Assembly (NCBI GenBank): GCA_947462425.1
Contig: CANHPI010000075.1
Coordinates: forward strand, 1 to 9,834
Origin: Bacteroidota bacterium
GTDB lineage: Bacteria > Bacteroidota > Bacteroidia > B-17B0 > B-17BO
Length of the DNA stretch: 9,834 nucleotides
Direction of reading: 5' to 3'
Shown: piece by piece, positions 1-7,701 of the stretch
Numbering within the stretch: the first letter of the stretch is position 1
Layout of the letters: each line of letters opens with the position of its first letter
Program-made: the position numbers and the translations under genes
Notes under the pieces: generated by a model
Told to the model about the DNA's origin: nothing
The model's input: the letters and a program-made list of their open reading frames with translations, nothing else
Database searches by the model: none

Positions 1-47
1 AGCTCTTTACATTAATTAACATTTGGCATATTTATTGATTTTAAACA

Positions 48-78
48 TTGTACTTATTGTTTTATTTTATTAACTTTG
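48..78 (+). promoter_or_regulatory. Bacteroidota-type sigma promoter for the T9SS surface protein gene
   Basis: TAACTTTG at 71-78 is an exact match to the Bacteroidota -7 consensus TAnnTTTG. A TTG at 48-50 lies 20 nt upstream, a normal distance for the -33 element. Transcription would begin a few bases after 78, giving a very short A-rich leader before the ATG at 96. The leader has no Shine-Dalgarno sequence, which is usual in this phylum. The motifs are read directly from the sequence; use of the promoter is inferred. Confidence 0.55.
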
Positions 79-95
79 AATAAAAAAAATTTCCT

Positions 96-2702
96 ATGAG
101 AACATTATTTACAATTATTTTTTTAACCATATTCGGTTTAAATAATATAAATGCTGCAACTTTCTCAAGTGTTTCTTCAGGAACATGGAGTATCAGTGCA
201 ACTTGGAATATCATATCAGGTACCGATACAGATTTAATTCCGGATATTGACGATGATGTTATAATTAATGGGGGGCATACTATTGATTTTACTCGCACTG
301 AGTCGGCAAAAACAATCTTAAATAATGGAGGCATTATAGGAAACGGAAAGAACTTCAATTTGTTCGGCAATTTTACTAATAATGGTAGCGTAAGTGGTAT
401 TAAATTTTTTTATATTCAAGCAGCATGTGTATTTTCTTCATCTGTGAATTTTAATGGAGCATCATATTTATGGGTTGCAAAAAATTTAACTATTAATGCC
501 GGAACGAATATTACTGTTCCAAGTGGCATAATTATTAATGCCACTGTCAACAATTTTGGCTCAGTTAGCTCTCTAAAGGGCCTTTCAATGAACTCAGTCG
601 GCACATGGATTAATGCTTCTGCATCAACACTTTCCCTTAGTGCAAATTCTTCCACCATAGGAACCTTAGATGCATCAGCCGTTGGAAATACTGTAATTTA
701 TATGGGTACATCCAGGCAGATTAAAAATGCAACCTCTTATTACAATTTAGTTTTAAACGGGGCCACAACAAAATCAGTAACAACTAATTTAGTTGTTTCA
801 AATGATTTAACAATTGGAGCAGGATCTACTAATATTTTCAATTTGAATACTAACAATTTATCAGTAGGTGGTAATTGGACTAATAACTCTAATAATACAA
901 TTTTAAATCAAGGAACTATTACTTTTAATGGTTCTGGTACCCAAACATTAGTTAGAATTTCAAACGAGGTAATTAATAATATGATTTTGGGTGGAACTGG
1001 AACTGTTTTATTGGGAACAAGTGTTACTTCCAATAATTTAACAATAAATAATGGCAACTTAGATTTATCCGCTTCTAATTATACAGTTAATGTTTCAGGT
1101 AATTTAGTAAATAACGGTTCGCTTAATGCAAGAAGTGGTTTATTTAATTTTAACGGATCTTCTGCTCAGACAATTTCAGGTACATCTGCAACCAGCTTTT
1201 TTAATATAAATTCATCTAATGTTGTGGGGGTTTCAGTTACTTCTTCAAGCACAATTTCTAATATTTTAACTGTTAGTGCTGGTCTGTTTGGCACCAGTGG
1301 TGCAGGAACAATTAGAATACCAGCTACGGGAGCCACAACCTATGGAAGAATTGGTATGGTTGGCGGTTCATTAATTGGCAATGGATGGACCATAGAAAGT
1401 TTTATTCAAGGGCCAGCACCAAAAGGATGGCAATGGCTTTCTAGCCCTATTAATGGAAATACATTGGCAGATTGGGATAACGATACACGTTTTTGGATGA
1501 GCGGTGTTGGAGGAAATGATGGTAGTGCCGCAGGTTTCAAATCAGTAAGAACTTGGAACGCTGTAACTGGCGGTACGGTTGCTGTTACAACTACGGCTAC
1601 AGCATTAACTCCTGGAGAAGCTTTTTATGTTTGGATGGCAGATAACACTACAACAGGTCTAACTGCGCCATTGATATATAATAGTGTCGGGCAACCAAAT
1701 TTTGGAACAATTACTTTTCCAGTAAATGCAGGGCCTGGATCAGTTTATAATTTAGTTGGCAATCCATATGCTTGCCCAATAAATTATAGTACTGTTGTTG
1801 CTGCATCTGGAAATTTATCTCCAAACTTTTTAATATTGCTAGAAAATGGCACTTATTCAACAAATCCTAATAGTGGTGTTATTGCACCAAATCAAGGTTT
1901 CTTTTGCATCGCGAATTCAACTGGTAACATTCAGTTTACAGAGGCTTCGAAAAATATAATTACAAATCCGAATATTTTGAGAAATAGTCCTCAAAATAAT
2001 TCTGTTACTTTTAATGTTTATAATAATATTAATGGCTTAGGAGGCCAGACTTCTATTGAATTTTCAGAAAGTTCAGCGGATGTTTTTGAGAGTAATAAAG
2101 ACTTATCTTTCATAGCTTCTCCTTATGAGGATGCGGATAACATTTGGACAAGTAGCAATGACAGTAAATATATGCTGTGGAATTCATTAAATAATAGTGA
2201 TAATAAAAAGGACGTTCCATTAACTGTAAAATCAGGTGTTTATGGATTACATACGATTTCTGTAAAAGGAGTGGGAAGTTTAACTAACTATAATTCTGTA
2301 ATAATAGAGGATTTAACTACTGGAAAAAAAATTGACTTGATGAAAGAACAAAACTATGATTTTAATGCCGAAGAGATTGGCAAAGAATATAATTTCGTCG
2401 TTCATTTTTCTAAAAATAATAAGGCAGATTTAACACTAACAAAAACTATTCAAGAAAATACACTAGATAACAATACAAATGTATATAATACTGCTTCAAA
2501 TGTAGTGGTTAAATTTGATATGGTAGAAGATACTCCAGTGCAAATCTCAGTTTATAATTTGTCCGGGCAACAAGTTATTCAGCCAATTAATATAAATGTT
2601 ACAAATAATCGTATAGTGTTACCGCTTCAAAAAGAAAATGGGTTATATTTATTAATTATTAAGTCTAAAGATCAACAAATTTCTAGAAAAATCATTTTCT
2701 AG
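96..2702 (+). CDS. Secreted T9SS type A sorting domain protein with repeat-containing N-terminal half
   Basis: A large exported protein (868 aa) of unknown specific function, probably surface-attached or released. Residues 1-20 form a Sec signal peptide: one Arg, a hydrophobic core, then Asn-Ile-Asn-Ala before Ala-Thr. The segment from about 25 (SGTWS..ATW, then an Asp-rich PDIDDDV stretch) resembles the N-terminal module of many Bacteroidota extracellular proteins. Residues about 235-385 are Asn/Thr/Ser/Gly-rich with two related units of roughly 75 residues, suggesting a beta-helix or stacked beta repeat. Residues about 440-660 carry the WLSSP, LVGNPY and IAPNQGFF motifs that commonly precede sorting domains. 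Residues about 796-868 match a type A sorting domain (SVYNLSGQQV, then ENGLYLLII and a Lys near the end), the signal for OM translocation and C-terminal processing. The ATG at 96 is chosen because it gives a complete signal peptide and follows a good promoter. No catalytic motif is recognised; adhesin or matrix protein is possible. The gene appears monocistronic and converges on the polysaccharide locus. Confidence 0.88.
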   Translation: MRTLFTIIFLTIFGLNNINAATFSSVSSGTWSISATWNIISGTDTDLIPDIDDDVIINGGHTIDFTRTESAKTILNNGGIIGNGKNFNLFGNFTNNGSVSGIKFFYIQAACVFSSSVNFNGASYLWVAKNLTINAGTNITVPSGIIINATVNNFGSVSSLKGLSMNSVGTWINASASTLSLSANSSTIGTLDASAVGNTVIYMGTSRQIKNATSYYNLVLNGATTKSVTTNLVVSNDLTIGAGSTNIFNLNTNNLSVGGNWTNNSNNTILNQGTITFNGSGTQTLVRISNEVINNMILGGTGTVLLGTSVTSNNLTINNGNLDLSASNYTVNVSGNLVNNGSLNARSGLFNFNGSSAQTISGTSATSFFNINSSNVVGVSVTSSSTISNILTVSAGLFGTSGAGTIRIPATGATTYGRIGMVGGSLIGNGWTIESFIQGPAPKGWQWLSSPINGNTLADWDNDTRFWMSGVGGNDGSAAGFKSVRTWNAVTGGTVAVTTTATALTPGEAFYVWMADNTTTGLTAPLIYNSVGQPNFGTITFPVNAGPGSVYNLVGNPYACPINYSTVVAASGNLSPNFLILLENGTYSTNPNSGVIAPNQGFFCIANSTGNIQFTEASKNIITNPNILRNSPQNNSVTFNVYNNINGLGGQTSIEFSESSADVFESNKDLSFIASPYEDADNIWTSSNDSKYMLWNSLNNSDNKKDVPLTVKSGVYGLHTISVKGVGSLTNYNSVIIEDLTTGKKIDLMKEQNYDFNAEEIGKEYNFVVHFSKNNKADLTLTKTIQENTLDNNTNVYNTASNVVVKFDMVEDTPVQISVYNLSGQQVIQPININVTNNRIVLPLQKENGLYLLIIKSKDQQISRKIIF
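798..1180 (+). repeat. Two diverged ~75-residue repeat units inside the T9SS protein
   Basis: At protein level, a unit beginning SNDLTI (residue 235) and containing TFNGSGTQT (276-284) recurs as a unit beginning SNNLTI (residue 312) and containing NFNGSSAQT (351-359). The offsets are 77 and 75 residues. Between the anchors both copies have alternating polar and hydrophobic residues with NW/NL-x-NN turns, as expected for beta-rich stacking repeats. The DNA copies are too diverged to be a recent duplication. The repeat is seen in the translation; the beta-structure is inferred. Confidence 0.5.
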
Positions 2703-2796
2703 CCTATTAATAATCTTTTAATTTTACCATATTTGAAATACTCAAATTCTTCAGTAATAAAATATTAAGAATTATTATATGTAGATATAAAATTAA

Positions 2797-3703
2797 CTAC
2801 AACTCAAGGTCTACTGAATACGTTGCAAATATGTTATAAATTACGAATTTGTGCACAAAAGAATTTTCATTTTTGGCAGTTATTTTAATTAATCTAGATT
2901 CTACTTCCGCGTATAAAACATATTTTTTTGTTTAATAAAACTTATAATAAATCTCTGTTTATCTTCATCTTGCCCCATTTCAATATACAAATCTGGCAAA
3001 AATTCATATATTGTATTGTTTGCTCCTTTCAAAACTTAAAGCTCAAAACCTTCAACATCAATTTTCGAAAAATAAACTTTGTAATTACTTAATTTTTCTA
3101 ATTTAATATTTTTCATCTAATGAAATTATTTCTACTAAGTGAGCCTCATTAGGTTCATTTTGGTAGTTTCTTAGTAACGATCCAGCACCACTATTTCTTA
3201 ATGGCTTTTGTATTTGTAATATCCACTTTCGTTACCAATACCTTTCTTAAAATTCCTTATGTTCTCTGCTATTGCTTTATTATTTTTTATATTACGAATC
3301 AAACGCTCAAATAATAAGGATTAGGCTCAAATTAATGAACTTAGAAGTCTAAGTTAGATATTGTTTTTTAAATAAGCTGTAGCAAGTAAGCTAATTGACC
3401 CCAATTAGCGCCTATATCAAAAATTATTACTTTTTCTTTTTCATGCCTAGTCACTTGATTGATTAAATATTGTATTCCGTACATTTCAGGATTTACAACA
3501 TTAGGTTTAAATAGAATGTGCTGAGCCAAATCTCCAGGTTCTAATATAAATTTCACTCCATAAATACTGATATTCTTTTTTGTACTTTACGATAGAAATT
3601 AGAATACGGAATTAATTTAGTAAAAAAGCAAATTTTCTAAAATAAGAGCTAATAATAGAATCTAAATTAAACAAGTCTACTACGGTAAAAATTATTTTTT
3701 CAA
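2797..3703 (-). pseudogene. Decayed FkbM-family methyltransferase, paralogue of the intact gene at 6504-7418
   Basis: Over its whole length this stretch aligns with the intact FkbM gene on the same strand (907 nt here, 915 nt there), but the reading frame is broken repeatedly. The position of the intact ATG is TTG here (3703-3701), followed by a one-base loss in the A run, which makes TAA after three codons. Another base is lost near 3391-3396, just after the SAM-binding motif (DIGANWGQ here, DIGANCGQ in the intact copy). Past it, SLLATAYL continues in another frame, matching SLLATANL. FEPNPY (about 3313-3331), NSGAGSLLRNYQNEP (about 3160-3200), KIDVEGFE (3042-3065), YIEMGQDED and NIFATYS are all recognisable in different frames. 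An in-frame TAA lies at 3036-3038. The ancestral stop is TAG at 2799-2797, at the same relative place as in the intact copy. The only sizeable open stretch, 3368-3556, begins at an internal GTG codon and is a fragment. With this many lesions, loss of function is near certain. It lies 240 nt downstream of the polymerase gene on the same strand. Confidence 0.93.
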
Positions 3704-3943
3704 TTTAATTTATGATAATTATGGATTTATAGGAATCGGGGATTTTAATAGAAAGCGAATTAATTAATATAATGCATTTTGTAATTAAGAGCTCTAAAAT
3801 TCAAATATGCTAGAAATAACAATTATGATTCAATGTTTTAATTTTTTCGAACTCAATATATTCTATGAAATAATTCGCATGTTCAAAATTTATCTAATAA
3901 TTCCAATATAAATTTTAGGTAATTTTTTTAGTATTTCTTACTC
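3704..3943. other. 240-bp noncoding gap between polymerase gene and fkbM pseudogene
   Basis: AT-rich sequence with stops in all frames; no recognisable gene, RNA or repeat. One minus-strand frame stays open for about 27 codons, which is not beyond chance. I cannot align it convincingly with the gap upstream of the intact fkbM (7419-7701), apart from a few bases next to the start. It may be eroded DNA of the same age as the pseudogene. Confidence 0.35.
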
Positions 3944-5224
3944 TTAATCAACACTTAATAATTTTTTATAAGATGCTGCATTGTAGTAATATAACATTAA
4001 GAAAAACGGGAAACCATAAAGGTAATAATTTCCTTGCCTTAATAGATTGAGCAAAATCATAATGAAGATACCATTGCTAATTATCCAATGATTTGTGCGA
4101 TGATTTTTATCGTGTTTTACATAACACTTTATTATTATTATAAGAAAAATACCAATTCCAAATATACCTGTTTCAGACATTAGTCGAAGAAACATAGAAT
4201 TGGCATCTGCAGAGTTAAGGTCAAACCCCCAATTACTAATGTCCTTTCCAATAGAATATTTTTCGAATGCTACTTGATGTGAACCAAGACCTGTACCAAA
4301 TAAAAAATTCCCTTCAAAATTTTTAGTTGCTACAATATAATTATTATATAAAATAAAAGAAGAACCATGGGTTTTCCCCAATACAAATTGTTCTCCTTCA
4401 AAAAACAAACCGTATGTGCTATCAAAACGTTCTCTAAAGTCATTTACATTATTATATAAATAATTAAATGTAAGTATTAACACAGGAACCGCTACAATTA
4501 CATACCTAGCAAAACCAAAATTAATTGCCAAAATAATAATTGTTAAGAGAACACCTATTTGCCCCATACCAGAAAATGCTAAAAGGTAACACACAATAAT
4601 CACCAAATTTTGGAGTTTTGTATAATAAAAACTGTTGCGGCTAATCATATTATAAGAAGACACAAAAAAAGCAGCTGACAATACTGAACCTAAATGTGTT
4701 GGCTCCATAAACACCGAATTTATTTTTATACCAAAAAGGCCGCCAGCAATGGCACGCCCACCTTTATTGGCATAATGAAATAAATTATAACCAGGTTCAA
4801 ATCCAAACTGAAAAGAAATAAATTGGAATAAACCAATTAATGCAACTATATAACAACCTTTTAAATACCACTTAAACATTTGTTCAATGTTAAATTCGAG
4901 TTCACAAATAACATAGTAATAAAAAAAATAGGTAAGTGCTAAACTGATAAAAACTTTGGAAAAATTCTGCATATTATTATTTCCAGCCATAATTTGAACA
5001 ATTCCAACAAGAAACAAAACAGTAAATATGTAAACTAAACTTTTATTCCATCCAAATTTTATTATAAATCCAGGCAATAATAGAATCATCACCAAATAAC
5101 CGAGATAACACTCAAAAGGACTTTTAAATAATACATAAGTATAAATAAATATTGAAAAATAAATACCAAGTAGTACCCAAAAATTTTTTCGGTTTCTTTC
5201 TATATAGGGAATAATATCAGACAT
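3944..5224 (-). CDS. O-antigen polymerase/ligase-like (Wzy/WaaL-type) membrane protein
   Basis: An inner-membrane protein of 426 aa, the normal size for the family, with about ten or more predicted hydrophobic segments (for example 17-33, 41-56, 63-80, 90-106, 122-140, 205-236, 240-256, 353-366, 380-395). Family signatures include a MEPTHLGS motif at 173-180 (the EPS-x-x-G type segment), a long soluble loop at about 256-345, GTGLGSHQ at 310-317, and NSMFLRLMSETGIFGIGIF at 342-360. The last matches the conserved N-S-x(n)-E-x-G-x-x-G pattern after the periplasmic loop of Wzy_C/O-antigen-ligase domains. In a polysaccharide locus with glycosyltransferases, polymerisation of lipid-linked repeat units (Wzy) is more likely than ligation to lipid A core, but the sequence alone cannot separate them. 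The ATG at 5224 gives a short polar N-terminus before the first membrane segment. It starts only 10 bp from the divergent acyltransferase. The fkbM pseudogene lies 240 nt downstream on the same strand. Confidence 0.85.
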   Translation of the reverse strand: MSDIIPYIERNRKNFWVLLGIYFSIFIYTYVLFKSPFECYLGYLVMILLLPGFIIKFGWNKSLVYIFTVLFLVGIVQIMAGNNNMQNFSKVFISLALTYFFYYYVICELEFNIEQMFKWYLKGCYIVALIGLFQFISFQFGFEPGYNLFHYANKGGRAIAGGLFGIKINSVFMEPTHLGSVLSAAFFVSSYNMISRNSFYYTKLQNLVIIVCYLLAFSGMGQIGVLLTIIILAINFGFARYVIVAVPVLILTFNYLYNNVNDFRERFDSTYGLFFEGEQFVLGKTHGSSFILYNNYIVATKNFEGNFLFGTGLGSHQVAFEKYSIGKDISNWGFDLNSADANSMFLRLMSETGIFGIGIFLIIIIKCYVKHDKNHRTNHWIISNGIFIMILLNLLRQGNYYLYGFPFFLMLYYYNAASYKKLLSVD

Positions 5225-5234
5225 ATTTTATCGT

Positions 5235-6431
5235 ATGAAAGTAAACATTAAATCAAAAAAAAGTACCTTTACGAAAATATATTTACACAACATAAAAGAT
5301 TCTAAACATATTTATTTCAATGGACTAAACAGCCTACGTTTTTTTGCAGCATTAGCTGTAATTATTACTCATATAGAATTACTTAAAGGGAGTTATGGGT
5401 TAAAAAGTAGTTGGAGAAATCCTCTTTTTTTTAATTTAGGAGGGTTAGGAGTGTACTTTTTTTTTGTGCTCAGTGGTTTTCTAATAACCTATTTATTATT
5501 AGTTGAAAAAGAAAAATATGAAACAATTTCGATTAAACAATTTTATATTAGGCGGATATTAAGAATATGGCCCTTATATTTCTTTATCTTGATTTTAGGT
5601 TTTTTTGTATTACCTCATTTCGAGGCTTTTAAGATTGAGTACTTACAAAATAGTTTCGAAAAACATTTTTATTCTAACCTAATCCTATATATTTTAATTC
5701 TACCTAATCTTGCTTTATCTATGTTTCCAGCAGTTCCTAATATTGGACAATCATGGTCAATTGGTGTTGAAGAACAATTTTACATATTTTGGCCAATTAT
5801 CATATCTAGGAGTAAATCTGTTATTAAAGCTTTGCTTATAATCATCTTTTGTTTAATTAGTATAAAAATAATAGTAATATCAGCGGGCACTTATTTTAGT
5901 AATACATCTTGGTATAAGCCACTTAAACAATTTGTTGCAATGTCTAAATTTGAATGTATGAGTATTGGTGGCTTAGGGGCATATTTTTTACATATTAATC
6001 ATAAAATTCTATCACTATTATACAAACCAATTACTCTTTTTTTTAGCATTGTTACTTCTATACTTTTAATATACTTAACTCCTGAAAAAATACAAGATGG
6101 TATACATTTAGTATACTCCATTTTATTTTTGCAGATAATTCTTTTTGTGGCAAAAAACTCAAAATATACCTATTTCGATAATAAATTATTTAATTACTTA
6201 GGTAAAATTTCTTATGGATTATACATGTATCATTTTATGATTATACCTTTATGTATATATGTTTACGTAAACTATTTTAACTGCGCATCAGCTATTACCG
6301 AAAACATTATTATTTATTCCTCCGTCATATCTACTACAATAATAATTTCAGGAGTATCTTATAATTTCTTCGAACAAAAATTCATAAAATTAAAATCAAA
6401 TTATTCCCCAGTAAAATCAGGTCAAACATAA
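5235..6431 (+). CDS. Acyltransferase-3 (OafA/NodX-like) integral membrane O-acyltransferase
   Basis: A multi-pass membrane protein (398 aa, typical for the family) expected to transfer an acyl group, commonly acetyl, to a hydroxyl of a surface sugar. Family motifs occur in order. GLNSLRFFAALAVIITH (30-46) ends in the conserved His46 and contains Arg35. VYFFFVLSGFLIT follows at 73-85, then FYIRRILRIWPLY (103-115) with the conserved Arg-rich loop. QSWSIGVEEQFYIFWP is at 172-187, LGKISYGLYMYHF at 322-334, and YNFFEQKFIKLK at 376-387 ends the domain. No C-terminal SGNH esterase domain is fused. The N-terminus before the first motif is about 29 residues, polar and Lys-rich, slightly longer than common; no in-frame ATG offers a shorter start. 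It is the only plus-strand gene in the polysaccharide part of the window. It is divergent from the polymerase and convergent with fkbM. The acyl donor and target sugar cannot be read from the sequence. Confidence 0.9.
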   Translation: MKVNIKSKKSTFTKIYLHNIKDSKHIYFNGLNSLRFFAALAVIITHIELLKGSYGLKSSWRNPLFFNLGGLGVYFFFVLSGFLITYLLLVEKEKYETISIKQFYIRRILRIWPLYFFILILGFFVLPHFEAFKIEYLQNSFEKHFYSNLILYILILPNLALSMFPAVPNIGQSWSIGVEEQFYIFWPIIISRSKSVIKALLIIIFCLISIKIIVISAGTYFSNTSWYKPLKQFVAMSKFECMSIGGLGAYFLHINHKILSLLYKPITLFFSIVTSILLIYLTPEKIQDGIHLVYSILFLQIILFVAKNSKYTYFDNKLFNYLGKISYGLYMYHFMIIPLCIYVYVNYFNCASAITENIIIYSSVISTTIIISGVSYNFFEQKFIKLKSNYSPVKSGQT

Positions 6432-6445
6432 AAAATATCTCTAGA

Positions 6446-6466
6446 GGGTATTTACGATAATCACCC
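6446..6466 (-). terminator. Possible weak terminator after the intact fkbM gene
   Basis: In the 72-bp gap between the convergent acyltransferase and fkbM stops, the minus strand reads GGGT-g-ATT, a 6-base loop, then AATACCC: a seven-pair stem with one bulged base. A run of six T (complement of the A's at 6430-6435) follows about ten bases after the stem. The distance to the T run is longer than in a standard intrinsic terminator. A second palindrome, ATTACCTTAGGTAAT (6469-6483), sits beside it and could fold as a 5-bp stem. This is a suggestion from position and pairing only. Confidence 0.25.
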
Positions 6467-6503
6467 AAATTACCTTAGGTAATATCTAAATTAATTAAAT
6501 TCC

Positions 6504-7418
6504 TTATAGATGAAAATCTTTAGAACAAGTTGCGAATATATTGTACAGTTCCGTCATGCGAATAAAACTATCCTCATTAGCATCTGTTATCTTTGTTAAT
6601 CTAGTTTTTATTTCAGCAAAAAGAGTATAGTTTTTTTGTTTTAAAAAATTAATAATAAATTTTTGTCCATCTTCACCTTGTCCCATTTCAATGTATATAT
6701 CAGGTGAATTTTTATCAATTAAATCACTAGCGCCTATTAAAACATTATTCTCAAAACCTTCAACATCAATTTTTAAAAAGCAAACATCATAATTAGCTAA
6801 TTTTTCCTCTTTTATGTATTCATCTAATGAGATTATATCTACCAAATGTATCTCATGGGGCTCATTTTGGTAATTTCTGAGTAATGATCCTGCACCGCTA
6901 TTCCTGAATGGCATTTGGATATGTAATGTACCTCTTTCTTTTCCAATGCCTTTATTAAAGCACTTTATGTTCTGAGCTATGAGTATATTTTCTCTAATAT
7001 TGCGACTTAGACGCTCAAAAACATAAGGATTAGGTTCAAACGAATGAATTGTAAAGCTAATGTCAGGATATACCTGTCTTAAATTTGCCGTGGCTAGTAA
7101 ACTAAATTGTCCACAATTAGCTCCTATATCAAATATTAGTTTTTTTTCTCCTACATAATGAAGAGCTTTTTTTATCAAATATTGTATACCATACATTTCC
7201 GTATTTACAATATCTGGCTTAAGAAGTATATGTTGAGCTAAGTCGCTAGGTTCAAGTATAAATTTGATTCCATTCACTCGTATTTTTTTTATTTTGGTCT
7301 TATTATAAAAAGATGAATTAGGAATTAACTTAATTAAAAAAGCAGATTTTCTAAAGTAACTGCTTATGAAAGAATCTATGTTGAAAAAGTCTACTAAAGA
7401 AAATATTATTTTTTTCAT
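6504..7418 (-). CDS. FkbM-family SAM-dependent methyltransferase (intact copy)
   Basis: A soluble methyltransferase of 304 aa that would transfer methyl from S-adenosylmethionine, most likely to a sugar hydroxyl of the nascent polysaccharide, by analogy with FkbM-domain proteins in LPS and EPS clusters. Motif I, LIFDIGANCGQFSLLA, lies at 94-109 (SAM binding). FEPNP (127-131) carries the acidic residue after strand beta 2. Further conserved segments are RNSGAGSLL (172-180), ISLDEYI (196-202) and the family hallmark KIDVEGFE (216-223), followed by YIEMGQ (242-247). About 90 residues precede motif I, including a QHILLKPDIVNTEMYG stretch also kept in the pseudogene copy. The ATG at 7418 is chosen because homology with the pseudogene begins exactly there. 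It follows the glycosyltransferase at 7702 on the same strand after a 283-nt gap, so it may be the last gene of that transcript or have its own promoter. Methylation position and sugar are unknown. Confidence 0.9.
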   Translation of the reverse strand: MKKIIFSLVDFFNIDSFISSYFRKSAFLIKLIPNSSFYNKTKIKKIRVNGIKFILEPSDLAQHILLKPDIVNTEMYGIQYLIKKALHYVGEKKLIFDIGANCGQFSLLATANLRQVYPDISFTIHSFEPNPYVFERLSRNIRENILIAQNIKCFNKGIGKERGTLHIQMPFRNSGAGSLLRNYQNEPHEIHLVDIISLDEYIKEEKLANYDVCFLKIDVEGFENNVLIGASDLIDKNSPDIYIEMGQGEDGQKFIINFLKQKNYTLFAEIKTRLTKITDANEDSFIRMTELYNIFATCSKDFHL

Positions 7419-7701
7419 ATTATGTATTGGGGTAATTTATAAAATGTGTTTTAGAAATTTAAAAATAGCATATTTTCAAGAAAGAAAATCAGTGTATTTT
7501 TTGTTTTAAAAATGCATGTATGTTTGAAATGTTTTTGTCTTAAAAAAGTTTTAGTGCATTTGAGTAATTTGTTCGTGATAATTTATAGGAATTCAAACTC
7601 TATACTAATAAGTACAAATTTTTATTAAAACATCTTGTATTTTAATTGGCTAAAATATTGGATAGAAATTAAATTAAAAAAATATGGCTTCAAACACTAA
7701 G
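7419..7701. other. 283-bp noncoding gap between glycosyltransferase and fkbM
   Basis: Very AT-rich, with no convincing open frame on either strand and no RNA gene that I can recognise. On the minus strand I find no exact TAnnTTTG promoter element; the nearest (TAGAGTTTG, TAGTGTTTG) have one extra base. The length contrasts with the 4-bp overlap of the two glycosyltransferase genes just upstream. It could be an untranslated leader for fkbM or the trace of a deleted gene. Confidence 0.4.

Noticed and set aside
62..658. Two minus-strand open frames (62-370 and 416-658) opposite the T9SS gene
   Set aside because: They lie entirely antisense to a well-supported gene with signal peptide, repeats and sorting domain, and resemble no family I know. 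They are by-products of its composition.
2731..2747. Hairpin ATTTGA-AATAC-TCAAAT after the T9SS gene as a terminator
   Set aside because: The stem has six pairs, nearly all A-T, and no T run follows on either strand. Such pairings are expected by chance in DNA this AT-rich.
3368..3556. 62-codon minus-strand open frame as a separate small gene
   Set aside because: It begins at a GTG that aligns with an internal codon of the intact methyltransferase (before KFILEP) and ends at a frameshift just after the SAM motif. It is a fragment of the pseudogene.
2797..3703. Frameshifts in the second fkbM copy as sequencing errors in homopolymers
   Set aside because: Two lesions are in A runs, but others are not. 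There are also in-frame substitutions to stop, a changed start codon and many ordinary substitutions relative to the intact copy, so decay is the better explanation.
3790..3900. Possible remnant of another gene upstream of the fkbM pseudogene on the minus strand
   Set aside because: One frame is open for about 27 codons but shows no family motif, and all frames have stops around it. There is not enough to call a gene or pseudogene.
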